From an uncultured Clostridia bacterium (GTDB lineage: Bacteria > Bacillota > Clostridia > TANB77 > CAG-508), in assembly GCA_934129745.1 (NCBI GenBank), contig CAKOWZ010000001.1, positions 124,001 to 188,000 of the forward strand: a stretch of 64,000 nucleotides of DNA, read 5' to 3'. Shown one piece after another: positions 45,578-55,086 of this stretch. The notes under the pieces are model-generated. The model was not told the origin of the DNA and made no database searches. It saw nothing but the letters and a program-made list of their open reading frames with translations. The position numbers were made by a program, and so were the translations under genes. Position 1 is the first letter of the stretch. Each line of letters opens with the position of its first letter.

Positions 45578-45638
45578 GCAATTGGGGACGCGTCTCGATT
45601 GCCCGCATCGGGCAATTTGGACGCGTCCCCAATTGCTC
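45576..45638. terminator. Large palindrome after ftsL (GGGACGCGTCC family)
   Basis: GAGCAATTGGGGACGCGTC pairs exactly with GACGCGTCCCCAATTGCTC; the inner ATTGCCCG/CGGGCAAT closes a three-base loop. It starts within the ftsL stop codon and ends two bases before the next -35. Confidence 0.8.
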
Positions 45639-45640
45639 AC

Positions 45641-45669
45641 TTGACAAATTCACGAAAAACATATATACT
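45641..45669 (+). promoter_or_regulatory. Promoter of the SH3/NlpC-P60 hydrolase gene
   Basis: TTGACA (45641-45646), 17-base spacer, TATACT (45664-45669). Confidence 0.75.
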
Positions 45670-45703
45670 GTAGTGGAAATTTGCAATTTGAGGAGTTGGA
45701 AAA

Positions 45704-47161
45704 ATGAAAAAAATAGAGATTTCAATTAGTTCGATTGTTAAAGCAATTATAATAATTATTATTGGATTATTATTAATTGTTCCAAAAGTGGCTTTTGCTT
45801 CAACAGGTAAGTCAAATGCAGATATTGTTAGGATTAGAGAATCAGCCTCAACAAATTCTGAGGTTTTAGGTGTTCTTGATGTTAATGATGTTGTTGAAAT
45901 ATTAGGCCAAGAGGGTGATTGGTATAAAATCAATTTTAAAGGAACTATTGGATATGTAAGTAAATCTTTTATATCTACAGAAAATATTGAAAATAATGTT
46001 AATAATTCACAAAAAACAGAAAATAATTCTGTAAATACAAATAATGATGAGAATACAACTAATAATGAAGATACAACAAATAATGCTGGAAACACAACAG
46101 ATGGTGATAATAACACATCAAATAATACAACACCAGAAACTACACAAACAACAACTGTTAGCAGAGTTTATAAAATGGCTGAAAACTGTAATGTAAGTAT
46201 TTTACCAACTGTTACATCTGAACAAATTGGTCAAGTAAAAAAAGATGAAAATGTATCTATGATTATAAATGCAGGATTATGGGCTTATATAAAAACTGAA
46301 AATATAAGTGGTTGGGTTAGATTAGATAAATTATCAGCTGAAGAAGTTGTTAATAATAATGGAAATAATCAACAACAAACTACAGAACCAGAAAAAAATG
46401 AAAACACAAATACAGCAACTCAAACAACATCTGAACAAAAAACAATGTATGCATCTTCAGCAGGAATTAATGTAAGAAGTCAATCAAATACTAATTCTGA
46501 TGCTGTTGATTCATTAGCACAAAATGCTGAGGTTAAAGTAATTGGTGAAGAAAATGGTTGGTATAAAGTTGAAGTAAATGGAAAAACTGGATTTATTAGA
46601 AAGGATTTACTTTCTGATAAAAAAGTTGAAGTTACTTCAAGAAGTAATGAATTAGACAGAGCTGGAGCAGTTCAAAATAATGTTCAAAATACAGCTCAAA
46701 ATGAAGTTAATAATCAAACTGAAAATGTTTCAAATAATGTTCAACAACAAGTAAATAATGTTCAAAATTCAGTTCCTGCTTCATCATCAGGAGTTACTGG
46801 AAATGACATAGTTGCATATGCACAACAATTTTTAGGATGTAGATATGTTTATGGTGCTGCTGGTCCATCTTCATTTGATTGTTCAGGATTAACAATGTAT
46901 GTATACAAACATTTTGGATATTCATTAAGTCATTCATCTAGAGTTCAAGCTACACAAGGTGTTTCAGTTGATATTAATAATTTACAACCAGGTGATATAC
47001 TTGTATTTTCAAATGATGGAAAAAATGTTGGTCATGTTGGTATATATATTGGAAATGATAAATTTATTCATGCATCAGATAGTTCAACAGGTGTTATAAT
47101 TTCTAACCTACATGATAGATGGAATATTTCAAAATATGTGGGAGCAAGAAGAATTTTATAA
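45704..47161 (+). CDS. Secreted SH3b-NlpC/P60 peptidoglycan hydrolase
   Basis: 485 residues: signal peptide (about 1-28, ending VAFAS), three bacterial SH3 domains (about 33-88, 147-205 and 246-306) separated by N/T/Q-rich linkers, and a C-terminal NlpC/P60 domain from about 365. Catalytic Cys393 in FDCSGL and His444 in VGHVGIYIG are present. Such enzymes cleave the gamma-D-glutamyl-diamino acid bond of the stem peptide. SH3 domains target it to the wall. Start ATG with GAGGAG eight bases upstream; single-gene promoter directly behind the ftsL palindrome. Confidence 0.93.
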   Translation: MKKIEISISSIVKAIIIIIIGLLLIVPKVAFASTGKSNADIVRIRESASTNSEVLGVLDVNDVVEILGQEGDWYKINFKGTIGYVSKSFISTENIENNVNNSQKTENNSVNTNNDENTTNNEDTTNNAGNTTDGDNNTSNNTTPETTQTTTVSRVYKMAENCNVSILPTVTSEQIGQVKKDENVSMIINAGLWAYIKTENISGWVRLDKLSAEEVVNNNGNNQQQTTEPEKNENTNTATQTTSEQKTMYASSAGINVRSQSNTNSDAVDSLAQNAEVKVIGEENGWYKVEVNGKTGFIRKDLLSDKKVEVTSRSNELDRAGAVQNNVQNTAQNEVNNQTENVSNNVQQQVNNVQNSVPASSSGVTGNDIVAYAQQFLGCRYVYGAAGPSSFDCSGLTMYVYKHFGYSLSHSSRVQATQGVSVDINNLQPGDILVFSNDGKNVGHVGIYIGNDKFIHASDSSTGVIISNLHDRWNISKYVGARRIL

Positions 47162-47227
47162 AAGAAAAATTTTATAATTATATAAAAACTAATATATTTG
47201 GGGTAATAAATTAAAGGAGGTTTTTAT

Positions 47228-49718
47228 TTGTTAAAAAGGCCTATATTAATTATTACCATAAGTTACTTAATTGGAATATTAATAGGGCTATATTTAGAGA
47301 TAAATATAGCTTTTTTTATGTATATAATAATTATTATGATAAGTATTTTTTTAGTAAAAGTCACAAAAAAATTGAATAAAAAAAATTCACTAATATTAAT
47401 AATATCACTAATTACAATGATAATATCAAATATGTTAATATTTATTAAGGAAAATAGATTTAATAATTTATATTCTGAAATTAATGAAAACACTAGATTT
47501 GTCGGGGTTATTACTGATGTTCAAAAAGATAATGAATATTATTTTAATTATATTGTAAAAATCAATAATGTAAATGATAATAAAAAATTTAAAAATACTA
47601 ATATTATAGTGAAAATAAAGAAAAATAAAAATAACACAAATATACAAGATAATAATAATAGTGAAAACAATCAAAATGATAGAAATGATAAAAACAAAAC
47701 TAACAATAATTCAGAATTAAAATATGGTGATTTAATTTATGGATTTGGAAATTTTGAAAAACCTTCAATAAGAAGGAATTACAAAGGATTTGACTATTCA
47801 CAATACCTTAAAACCAAAAATGTTTATATGATTTGTAAAACAGAAAAAAATCAATTAAAAGTTTTAAAACATAATTCATTATTTGTTGGTAAAATGTGGA
47901 TAATTAATTTGAAAAACAAGTTAAAAAATAATTTAAATTTACTGTTACCTGATGATACAAAAGGTTTAGCAAATGCACTACTTTTAGGTGATTCAAATTT
48001 TATTGATAATGAGCAAAAAGAAATATTTAGTAATGCAAATTTAATGTATATTTTAGCAATTTCTGGAATGCATATTACATATATTATAATATTTTTAAAT
48101 CTTATAATGAAAAAATGTGATAATAGAAAAAGTAAATATTTTATAATTGTTTTTTTGATATTTTTCTCACAATTAACAGGAGGAGAACCATCTGTAATTA
48201 GAGCTGTAATTATGAGCTGTTTAATTTTAATATCAAAATTATTTTACAGAAAATCTGACACCATTAATAATATTGCAATTTCATGTTTATTTATTTTACT
48301 AAAAAATCCATATAATATTTTAAAATTAGGATTTCAATTATCTTTTTTAGGAACTTTAGGAATTGTTATATTTAATAAAAAATTTTCTGATATTATTAGT
48401 AAATATGAATATATTAAAAACAGTAAAAAATCAAATAAAATTAGTAATGACAAAAAATTAAATAAAATCAAAAAGAAAATAGTTGAGATTATATTACTAA
48501 GTATATCAGCAAACCTACTAATAGCACCAGTTTTGGCTTATAACTATAATACAATTTTATTAATTTTTCTAATATCAAATTTATTAGTAACTCCAATTTT
48601 AGGAATAATGTCTTTATTAGGATATACTACAATTATAAGTTCATTATTTTCATTAAAATTATCAAAACTTATTTCAATACCATTTAACTTGTGTTTAAAA
48701 ATATTTAATATAATTGCAAAATTAAGTTCAAAAATTTCATTTCTTAAATTAACAATAACAACCCCAACAATAATTTCTATAGTAATCTATTATTTTTTAA
48801 TCTTATATATAATATTTTTCTATAAAAAAAATCATAACCAAATATTAAAAAAAGTGTTAACAATATGTATGATTATAGTTTTAATAATCAAATTTATTCC
48901 AAATACTTCAAAATTAAAAATATATTTTATTGATGTTGGACAAGGTGATAGTACATTAATAATTACAGAATCAAATAAAAAAATTTTAATTGATGGAGGT
49001 GGAAGTGAAAATAGTAATTATGATATTGGAAAAAATATATTGGTTCCATATTTATTAGATAGAAAAATAAAATGTATTGATTATATGATTTTCACACATT
49101 TTGATTCTGACCATTGTAAAGGATTATTTACTGTTATAAATACACTTAAAGTCAAAAATGCAATTATTTCAAAACAAGGAAAAGATTCAGAAAATTATCA
49201 AACTTTCCTAAATTTAGTTAATAAAAAAAATATAAATATTATAACAGTATCAGCACGGAGACAAAATTTATTTTGATAAAACAACTTTTATAGATATCTT
49301 ATGGCCAGAACATGAATTAATAAATCAAAATATTCTTAATAATAATTCAATTGTTTGTAAATTAAATTATAATAAATTCTCAATATTATTTACTGGTGAT
49401 ATTGAACAAATAGCTGAAGAAAAAATTATAGCAAAATATTCTAAAAAACAGTTAGAATCCACTATTGTCAAAGTTGCACATCATGGCTCTAAAACCTCTT
49501 CAATACAGGAATTTGTTAATTACACTAAACCTGAAGCAGTATTAATTGGTGTTGGAGAAAAAAACACATTTGGACATCCAAATTCAGATGTAATAAAACG
49601 TTTTGAAAAAATTGGAGCAAAGATATATAGAACTGATAAAATGGGAGAGATATGTATAATTGTTTTATACAACAAAAATAAATATAATATTAAAATAACA
49701 AGTTTTTTGATAAATTAA
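47228..49718 (+). pseudogene. comEC: ComEC/Rec2 DNA-uptake channel, interrupted by a +1 frameshift
   Basis: ComEC forms the membrane channel for transforming DNA. The first frame (47228-49276) carries the N-terminal helices, an OB-like domain with an unusual Asn-rich insertion, the competence domain (MYILAISGMHITY, GGEPSVIRAVIM) and the start of the metallo-beta-lactamase domain (FIDVGQGDST, FTHFDSDHCKG). It ends abruptly after NIITVSA. Reading on from base 49257 in the +1 frame gives GDKIYFDKTTF, LFTGDIEQIAEE and VAHHGSKTSS to a stop at 49716-49718, completing the domain. Deleting C49256 would restore VSAGDKIYFD, so one extra base explains everything. Start TTG with AGGAGG seven bases upstream. 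Either a real inactivation or a sequencing error. Confidence 0.88.
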
Positions 49719-49795
49719 TAAACAATAGCAAATTAATTTGTATAAAAAAGGAGAATTTGGAAAATAATAAAAATAAAAAGTTTCGGAGGTATGTT

Positions 49796-50431
49796 ATGAA
49801 AAAATGGAGTATCATACTATTATTAATTTTATTATTTATTGTATCTGCAAGTGCAGGTTTTCTAGTTAGATCTTTTATTAATTATTCAAAAGATAATCAC
49901 AAAAATGAAGAAAATATGTTAGTTTTAGCTAATAATTATATAAGAAAAAATGTTCAAGATATTCAAAAAGGTATTAATAATGGAAGTTTAGTTTTAGATA
50001 AATCAGGAACAGTAAAAACAGCTGCTTCTGAAATAAAAGTTTCTCCAAATGCTCAAGTAATAATAACTCAGAAATATAAAAAATGTGGTCATACAAGAAC
50101 ATCTAAAGATTCTGCTCCAAGAGAAATAATTAATTTAAATCAAGATGAGGTTAAAGAATTCTATAAAAATTGGAGTGTTGATGATTTTAATTCTAATGAA
50201 ATAAAAATTTCCAGGACTAATGATGGAATCTGTGATGAACACTATATTTTAGGCGAATCTGATGGATATATTAGTATTAGTTGTAAAAATGATATTGGTG
50301 AATATATTTTTAAGGGATTAACTGATATTTCTACACAATATTTACCTGAAGATGATTTAGAAAAATTGAAAAATGGTATTGAGGTTGTTGGAAGAGATAA
50401 TTTAAATAAAGTACTTGAAGATTACGAATAA
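49796..50431 (+). CDS. BofC C-terminal-domain membrane protein
   Basis: About 211 residues: a membrane helix (about 4-24), a helical stretch and a BofC_C-like domain (YKKCGHTRT, EIINLNQDEVKEFYKNWSVD, DGICDEHYILGESDGYISI). In B. subtilis BofC is a forespore protein that restrains SpoIVB and so delays sigma-K activation; clostridial homologues often have only this C-terminal domain and may act elsewhere. ATG 49796 has GGAGG six bases upstream; the in-frame TTG at 49757 with AAAGGAG is an alternative that adds 13 residues. It follows comEC by 77 bases. Confidence 0.8.
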   Translation: MKKWSIILLLILLFIVSASAGFLVRSFINYSKDNHKNEENMLVLANNYIRKNVQDIQKGINNGSLVLDKSGTVKTAASEIKVSPNAQVIITQKYKKCGHTRTSKDSAPREIINLNQDEVKEFYKNWSVDDFNSNEIKISRTNDGICDEHYILGESDGYISISCKNDIGEYIFKGLTDISTQYLPEDDLEKLKNGIEVVGRDNLNKVLEDYE

Positions 50432-50467
50432 AAAAATAAAATCCTAGATATAGATGTAAAAAATAAA

Positions 50468-50547
50468 ATTCTAGACATAGATGCAAAAAAATAAAACAAT
50501 CTATGTCCAGAATCTATCAAAAATGAGCAGAATATTTTTCTGCCCAC
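50468..50547. terminator. Two hairpins between the converging bofC-like and pgsA genes
   Basis: ATTCTAGACATAGAT pairs with ATCTATGTCCAGAAT (50468-50515); next, GAGCAG..CTGCCC is followed by a T-run at 50547. Just before, a roughly 30-base unit AAATAAAAT(C/T)CTAGA(T/C)ATAGATG is directly repeated. Confidence 0.6.
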
Positions 50548-50552
50548 TTTTT

Positions 50553-51107
50553 TTATTTTGTAATTTTTAAATTATCTTTTTTTAAATAACCATCTTTGTA
50601 AAAAGCTTTAAAATACATACATAAAGAAAAAATTGTAAATCCTAAAGCTAAGTAATATAAGTAAATATCAAATTTAAATGAAATACTAAAATATCGTATA
50701 GATAATGATGAAACTATTGCAACATAAAACAATACAGTGGCTAATTTTCCATACCATTTGCTTGATACAACAAGTTCTTTTCCATATAAGAAAGAAGCTC
50801 CTGCAATCATAACAAACTCTTTTAAAAATATTATAAAAATCATCCAAATCGGAATGATTCCTTTTAGAGCTAATGTGCTTAATATTGCTATTTGTGTTGA
50901 TTTATCAGCTAATGGGTCAATTAATTTTCCAAAGTTTGATATTAAATCAAATTTTCTAGCAATAAATCCATCTAAAACATCTGTTATTGCAGATACTGTA
51001 AAAAATATAAAAGTTAATAAATAATTATCATTTATTAAAGCTGTTATTATAAATGGAATTAGTACAAAACGTGCTATTGTCAATATGTTTGGTACATGTT
51101 TAAGCAT
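50553..51107 (-). CDS. pgsA: CDP-diacylglycerol-glycerol-3-phosphate 3-phosphatidyltransferase
   Basis: 184 residues, about five membrane helices. The CDP-alcohol phosphotransferase motif DGx2ARx8Gx3Dx3D is seen as DGFIARKF...GKLIDPLAD. PgsA makes phosphatidylglycerol phosphate, the first committed step to phosphatidylglycerol and cardiolipin. The N-terminus MLKHVPNILTIARFVLIPFI is typical. Start ATG with GGAGG six bases upstream. Encoded just downstream of the Clp ATPase gene on the minus strand. Confidence 0.95.
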   Translation of the reverse strand: MLKHVPNILTIARFVLIPFIITALINDNYLLTFIFFTVSAITDVLDGFIARKFDLISNFGKLIDPLADKSTQIAILSTLALKGIIPIWMIFIIFLKEFVMIAGASFLYGKELVVSSKWYGKLATVLFYVAIVSSLSIRYFSISFKFDIYLYYLALGFTIFSLCMYFKAFYKDGYLKKDNLKITK

Positions 51108-51146
51108 ATAAATTCCTCCAATTTTTATTATATTTTGCTTATATAT

Positions 51147-53480
51147 CTATTCTACATTAAAATGTAATTTTGTGTCAAATGTTATTATAACTTTTTGACC
51201 ATTTTTTAATTCTGATTTTAAAATTAAATCTGAAATTTCATCTTCAATATATCTTTGAATTGCCCTTCTTAGTGGACGTGCACCATATTTGAAATCTGTT
51301 CCTTGTGATAAAATATATTCTTTTGCTTCAGGTGATACTTCAATTGAAATATCTTTATCTTGAAGAACTTTTGCTGTTTCAGAAAGCATTAAATCAACAA
51401 TTTGTAATAATTGCTCTTTTGTTAATTGTTCAAATACAACAATTTCATCAACTCTATTTAAAAATTCAGGTCTAAATACTTCTTTTAAAGTATCTAAAAC
51501 TTTATTTTTTCTAGCTATTTCATTTGCACCAAAACCTATTGAATTAGTATTTAATGTTGAACCAGCATTTGAAGTCATAATTATTATTGTATTTTCAAAA
51601 TTTACTGTATTTCCTTGTGAATCAGTTAATCTTCCTTCATCTAAAACTTGTAATAAAAGATTAAAAACATCTGGATGTGCTTTTTCAATTTCATCTAAAA
51701 GAACTATTGAATAAGGATTACGTTTAACTTTTTCAGTTAATTGTCCTGCATCATCATATCCAACATATCCTGGAGGTGAACCAATTAATTTAGAAGTTGA
51801 ATGTCCTTCCATATATTCAGACATATCAATTCTAATAATTGAATTTTCATTTCCAAACATTTCATATGCAAGAGATTTAGCAAGTTCAGTTTTCCCAACA
51901 CCTGTAGGACCAACAAAAATAAATGATGGTGGACGTTTAGTTGTTTTTAAACCAGCACGGTTTCTGCGGATTGCTCTTGAAACTGCTTCAACAGCTTCAT
52001 TTTGACCAATTACTCTATTATGCAAATTCTGTTCTAAATTTAATAATTTTTGAGTTTCTTCTTCAGTAATTTTTTTAACAGGAATTTTTGTCCAATGTTC
52101 AATTACATTAGCAATATCTTGAACTGTTAAACTTACTGTTTTCATTGATTTATTTAATTTTTCAATTTCTTCAGTTAATTGACATTCCTTAGTTTTAAGT
52201 TCTGCTGCTTTTTGATAATCTTCAGTAGAATCAGCTGATGCAGCTTCTTCTTTTTCTTCTTGAACTTGTTTTAATTCATTTTTTAGTATTTCTAATTTAT
52301 ATAATTGTTTATTATTTAAATTAATTCTTGAACAAGCTTCATCTAAAATATCAATTGCTTTATCAGGTAAAAATCTGTCATGTATATATTTTTCAGACAT
52401 TATAACAGTTTGTTTTATAACATCTTTTGAAATTTTAACTTTATGATAATCTTCATAATATTTTTTTATTCCATTTAAAATTTCAATTGCATCATCAACA
52501 GATGGTTCCTCAATTTTAACTGGTTGAAATCTTCTTTCTAATGCTGAATCTTTTTCAATATATTTTCTATATTCTTTTAAAGTTGTAGTTCCAATTAATT
52601 GAATTTCACCATTTGAAAGTGAAGGTTTTAGTATGTTTGCTGCATTCATAGAATGTTCAGCATCACCAGCACCAATTATATTATGAATTTCATCAATTAC
52701 CAAAATAATATTTCCTAAATTTTTACATTCATCAATAATTGATTTCATTCTAGCCTCAAACTGACCTCTGAACTGAGTTCCAGCAATAACAGAAGTCATA
52801 TCTAATAAATAAACTTCTTTATTTAATAATTTTGCAGGAACATTTCCATTTGCAATTTTAATTGCTAAACCTTGAGCAATTGCTGTTTTACCAACACCAG
52901 GTTCACCAATTAAACATGGGTTATTTTTTGAACGTCTATTTAAAATTTGTACTATTCTTTGAATTTCTCTATCACGTCCAATTACAGAATCTAATTGATT
53001 ATTTTTAGCTTTATTTGTAAGGTTTGTACCAAATGTATCTAAAGCTTTTTTCTTTTTATTTTGTTTTTTATTTTCTTTTTCCTTAACTTTTTTGTCTGAT
53101 TTTGCTGAAGAATCTGCAGATGTTTCATTTTCATTTATTCCAGAACCAGAATTCTTAAATCCGAAAAGTCCTGAAAATATTGAACCTAAAGAATCAGGAG
53201 AAATTTCACCTAAACTATCTTCTCCTTCTGACATTAATTCATTTAATTCTTCTTCAGACATGTTTTCAGACATATCTTGAAACATATTTTCAAATTGACT
53301 TGTCATATCTTCTAAATCAGATTGTGATAAATTGGCTTGTTTTGCTAATGCTTCTAATGGATTAATTCCAAGTTCTTTTGCACAATTATAACATAATCCT
53401 TGCATTTGTTGTTTTTTGTTTTCATCTAAACGATTTACAAAAACAACAGCTGTATTTTTATTACATCTTGAACATAACAT
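51147..53480 (-). CDS. ClpE/ClpC-type AAA+ unfoldase with N-terminal zinc finger
   Basis: 777 residues. The N-terminus has a four-Cys zinc finger (CSRCNKN and LCYNCAKE) as in ClpE, then an acidic linker. AAA-1: Walker A GEPGVGKTA, Walker B LVIDEIHNI. A UVR-like middle segment (DYQKAAELKTKECQLTEEIEKL) precedes AAA-2: Walker A GPTGVGKTE, Walker B LLDEIEKAHPDVF, sensor region FRPEFLNRVDEIV. The IGF loop (NSIGFGAN) predicts docking to ClpP. It unfolds proteins for ClpP degradation in stress. Longer than ClpE (about 700), shorter than ClpC (about 810). No CtsR operator was recognised at its promoter. Start ATG with AGGTGA upstream. Confidence 0.9.
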   Translation of the reverse strand: MLCSRCNKNTAVVFVNRLDENKKQQMQGLCYNCAKELGINPLEALAKQANLSQSDLEDMTSQFENMFQDMSENMSEEELNELMSEGEDSLGEISPDSLGSIFSGLFGFKNSGSGINENETSADSSAKSDKKVKEKENKKQNKKKKALDTFGTNLTNKAKNNQLDSVIGRDREIQRIVQILNRRSKNNPCLIGEPGVGKTAIAQGLAIKIANGNVPAKLLNKEVYLLDMTSVIAGTQFRGQFEARMKSIIDECKNLGNIILVIDEIHNIIGAGDAEHSMNAANILKPSLSNGEIQLIGTTTLKEYRKYIEKDSALERRFQPVKIEEPSVDDAIEILNGIKKYYEDYHKVKISKDVIKQTVIMSEKYIHDRFLPDKAIDILDEACSRINLNNKQLYKLEILKNELKQVQEEKEEAASADSTEDYQKAAELKTKECQLTEEIEKLNKSMKTVSLTVQDIANVIEHWTKIPVKKITEEETQKLLNLEQNLHNRVIGQNEAVEAVSRAIRRNRAGLKTTKRPPSFIFVGPTGVGKTELAKSLAYEMFGNENSIIRIDMSEYMEGHSTSKLIGSPPGYVGYDDAGQLTEKVKRNPYSIVLLDEIEKAHPDVFNLLLQVLDEGRLTDSQGNTVNFENTIIIMTSNAGSTLNTNSIGFGANEIARKNKVLDTLKEVFRPEFLNRVDEIVVFEQLTKEQLLQIVDLMLSETAKVLQDKDISIEVSPEAKEYILSQGTDFKYGARPLRRAIQRYIEDEISDLILKSELKNGQKVIITFDTKLHFNVE

Positions 53481-53523
53481 CTATAAAAAATCACCTATTC
53501 TTTCTTTAATTTTTATAGTCAAT

Positions 53524-53552
53524 AATATATAACAAAATAGATATTTAGTCAA
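53524..53552 (-). promoter_or_regulatory. Promoter of the ClpE-like gene
   Basis: Minus strand TTGACT (53547-53552), 17-base spacer, TATATT (53524-53529). Confidence 0.6.
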
Positions 53553-53593
53553 GTTTGAAATTTTTTGAATGACTTTTTTAAGGGGAGAAAAAT

Positions 53594-53620
53594 ACCGCAA
53601 ACAATAATTATGTTTGCGGT
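53594..53620 (-). terminator. Terminator of the 192-residue protein gene
   Basis: ACCGCAAACA (53594-53603) pairs with TGTTTGCGGT (53611-53620) around seven bases; on the minus strand it runs into TATTTTTC. Confidence 0.75.
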
Positions 53621-53632
53621 TATAATATTAGG

Positions 53633-54211
53633 TTATTTGATGATATTTGAATATGTGCTTGCATATGGTGTTGCAAGAAAATCATCAAATGATGTAAACC
53701 TTTTAAGCAAAGGATATATCGTTGTTATTCTTGATAATACAGAATGTTGCAACATTTCTCCTCTTGCAAGCCTTTGACCATATGGAATTACATGCCTATT
53801 TTGCAGTTTGTGAATATTGACAAATATAAGCAAGTAAATAAACTTTTCCAGGTCAAGTTTGTTGGCATATTTTCTGAAACCGTTTGCAAATGCAAAAACA
53901 TCAGCTTCAACCTGCAGGTTTCTGTTTGAAATTGGGGTTGAGTAAATCAAGGCAGATTCTCTAATATATTGTAAAGAATCAGTATACCAAGGTAATATAC
54001 TCAACTTTTTCTTTCTGGCTTCAGGGAGTTTTTCAATGTATCTTAAATAACCAAGCACAATATGCTCAATCATAAAATCTCTTTTGGAGATTTTTACACA
54101 CTGGTCAATTTCATCAAAAACTTCCTGAAAAATAGGTTGCTGTGATGGTGCTAATCTTGATAATGGAAATAAATCCAATATCGAATTAAAGTCAAAGATC
54201 ATGCTTCCCAT
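53633..54211 (-). CDS. Protein of unknown function in a higher-G+C patch
   Basis: 192 residues, no family recognised. Mostly helical and soluble, with aromatic and basic residues: LPEARKKKLSILPWYTDSLQYIRES, then EADVFAFANGFRKYANKLDLEKFIYLLIFVNIH and GQRLARGEMLQHSVLSRITTIYPLLKRF. No signal peptide. Codon use (CTG, ACC, GTC) and base composition are visibly richer in G+C than all neighbours, pointing to recent acquisition. Start ATG with AGGAGG seven bases upstream; own terminator. A 15-base dyad ACTGAC-CTT-GTCAGT at 54247-54261 lies in the leader. Divergent from the next gene, which has the same composition. Confidence 0.7.
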   Translation of the reverse strand: MGSMIFDFNSILDLFPLSRLAPSQQPIFQEVFDEIDQCVKISKRDFMIEHIVLGYLRYIEKLPEARKKKLSILPWYTDSLQYIRESALIYSTPISNRNLQVEADVFAFANGFRKYANKLDLEKFIYLLIFVNIHKLQNRHVIPYGQRLARGEMLQHSVLSRITTIYPLLKRFTSFDDFLATPYASTYSNIIK

Positions 54212-54246
54212 GAATTAACCTCCTAATATTTTAATTATTACTGAAC

Positions 54247-54261
54247 ACTGACCTTGTCAGT
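54247..54261. promoter_or_regulatory. Dyad in the divergent gap of the higher-G+C patch
   Basis: Perfect inverted repeat ACTGAC-CTT-GTCAGT, 36 bases before the minus-strand start; possible operator, no known regulator recognised. Confidence 0.3.
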
Positions 54262-54330
54262 AAATACACAAAATAGTATATCATATATTTGATTATTTTT
54301 CAATAATTAAACGTAAAAAAATTATGTAAA

Positions 54331-54359
54331 TTGACTGCAATGGAAAAATATGGTATAAT
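54331..54359 (+). promoter_or_regulatory. Promoter of the 210-residue exported protein gene
   Basis: TTGACT (54331-54336), 17-base spacer, TATAAT (54354-54359). Confidence 0.7.
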
Positions 54360-54433
54360 ACAGTTGTAATCCTTTAAAAAAGGAATTCAATTATAACTCA
54401 TTATAATTTTATAATCTTAAGGAGGAAATCTTT

Positions 54434-55066
54434 ATGAAAAAAGCAATCTTGATAACAGCTATCGCAGCACTTTTAGGAGTATGTGCTTATCAGGCAGGAC
54501 GGGAACATTGGGTAAGAAACATCGATTATGATGCTTTTTATGCTGAAAACTCCTACCAGCAGGTAACTCCAACAGACAAAATCATAAAGGGACAAACAAC
54601 AGCAGTCCAGAGTGTTAGGGAAAACATAGGGGACTATGATAACAAGTTTACAATAGGAAATGATTTCCCTGATGGTTCATTCCTGGAAGTTGATGTTGCA
54701 GTTAAATCCTGGGAGCTTGTCTATCTGTATAAGGTAGAAAAATACAATCCAAATCTTGACACTGTATTTTTCCTCTTTGAGGATGATACAAAAATTGTTG
54801 GCACAATGCCAACAGAGAAAAACTATATTAAAGTTGATGATGAGGAGGTATTATATTTTCAATCAGGCTATAAGCAGGAAGACTATGGCAGAAACTATAT
54901 AAATGGTTTGGCATATGCTTGGGAATATAATGACACATATTATTGTGTTTCCGAAAAGCCCATAACCTCTGTCTGGTCAGCTGAATCAGATGCCACGATT
55001 CATCTTTTGGCATATGATGAGGAATGCCCGATATGGGCAGATTATTTCGAAAACAAGCACAAGTAA
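54434..55066 (+). CDS. Exported or membrane-anchored protein of unknown function
   Basis: 210 residues. An N-terminal signal or anchor helix (AILITAIAALLGVCAYQAG) contains a Cys, but LGVC is a poor lipobox. The rest is a mixed beta-rich domain with many aromatic and acidic residues (TVFFLFEDDTKIVGTMP, GLAYAWEYNDTYYCVSEKP). No family recognised. Composition is clearly richer in G+C than the surrounding genes, like the divergently transcribed neighbour, so both probably arrived together. Start ATG with AAGGAGG eight bases upstream; strong own promoter and terminator. Confidence 0.75.
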   Translation: MKKAILITAIAALLGVCAYQAGREHWVRNIDYDAFYAENSYQQVTPTDKIIKGQTTAVQSVRENIGDYDNKFTIGNDFPDGSFLEVDVAVKSWELVYLYKVEKYNPNLDTVFFLFEDDTKIVGTMPTEKNYIKVDDEEVLYFQSGYKQEDYGRNYINGLAYAWEYNDTYYCVSEKPITSVWSAESDATIHLLAYDEECPIWADYFENKHK

Positions 55067-55086
55067 AACTTGTTTTCGAGAGTTAT

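Noticed and set aside
45637..46116. A 159-codon open frame on the minus strand
   Set aside because: Antisense to the SH3/NlpC-P60 gene; repetitive Val/Phe/Leu composition mirrors Asn/Thr-rich linkers.
49264..49270. Programmed -1 frameshift in comEC at the heptamer A AAT TTA
   Set aside because: The heptamer is in the right phase, but a -1 slip runs into a TAG at 49291-49293; the continuing domain is in the +1 frame, so an extra base explains it better.
53565..53777. A 70-codon plus-strand frame with a hydrophobic segment
   Set aside because: It overlaps the terminator and 3' end of the 192-residue minus-strand gene, and has no ribosome site.
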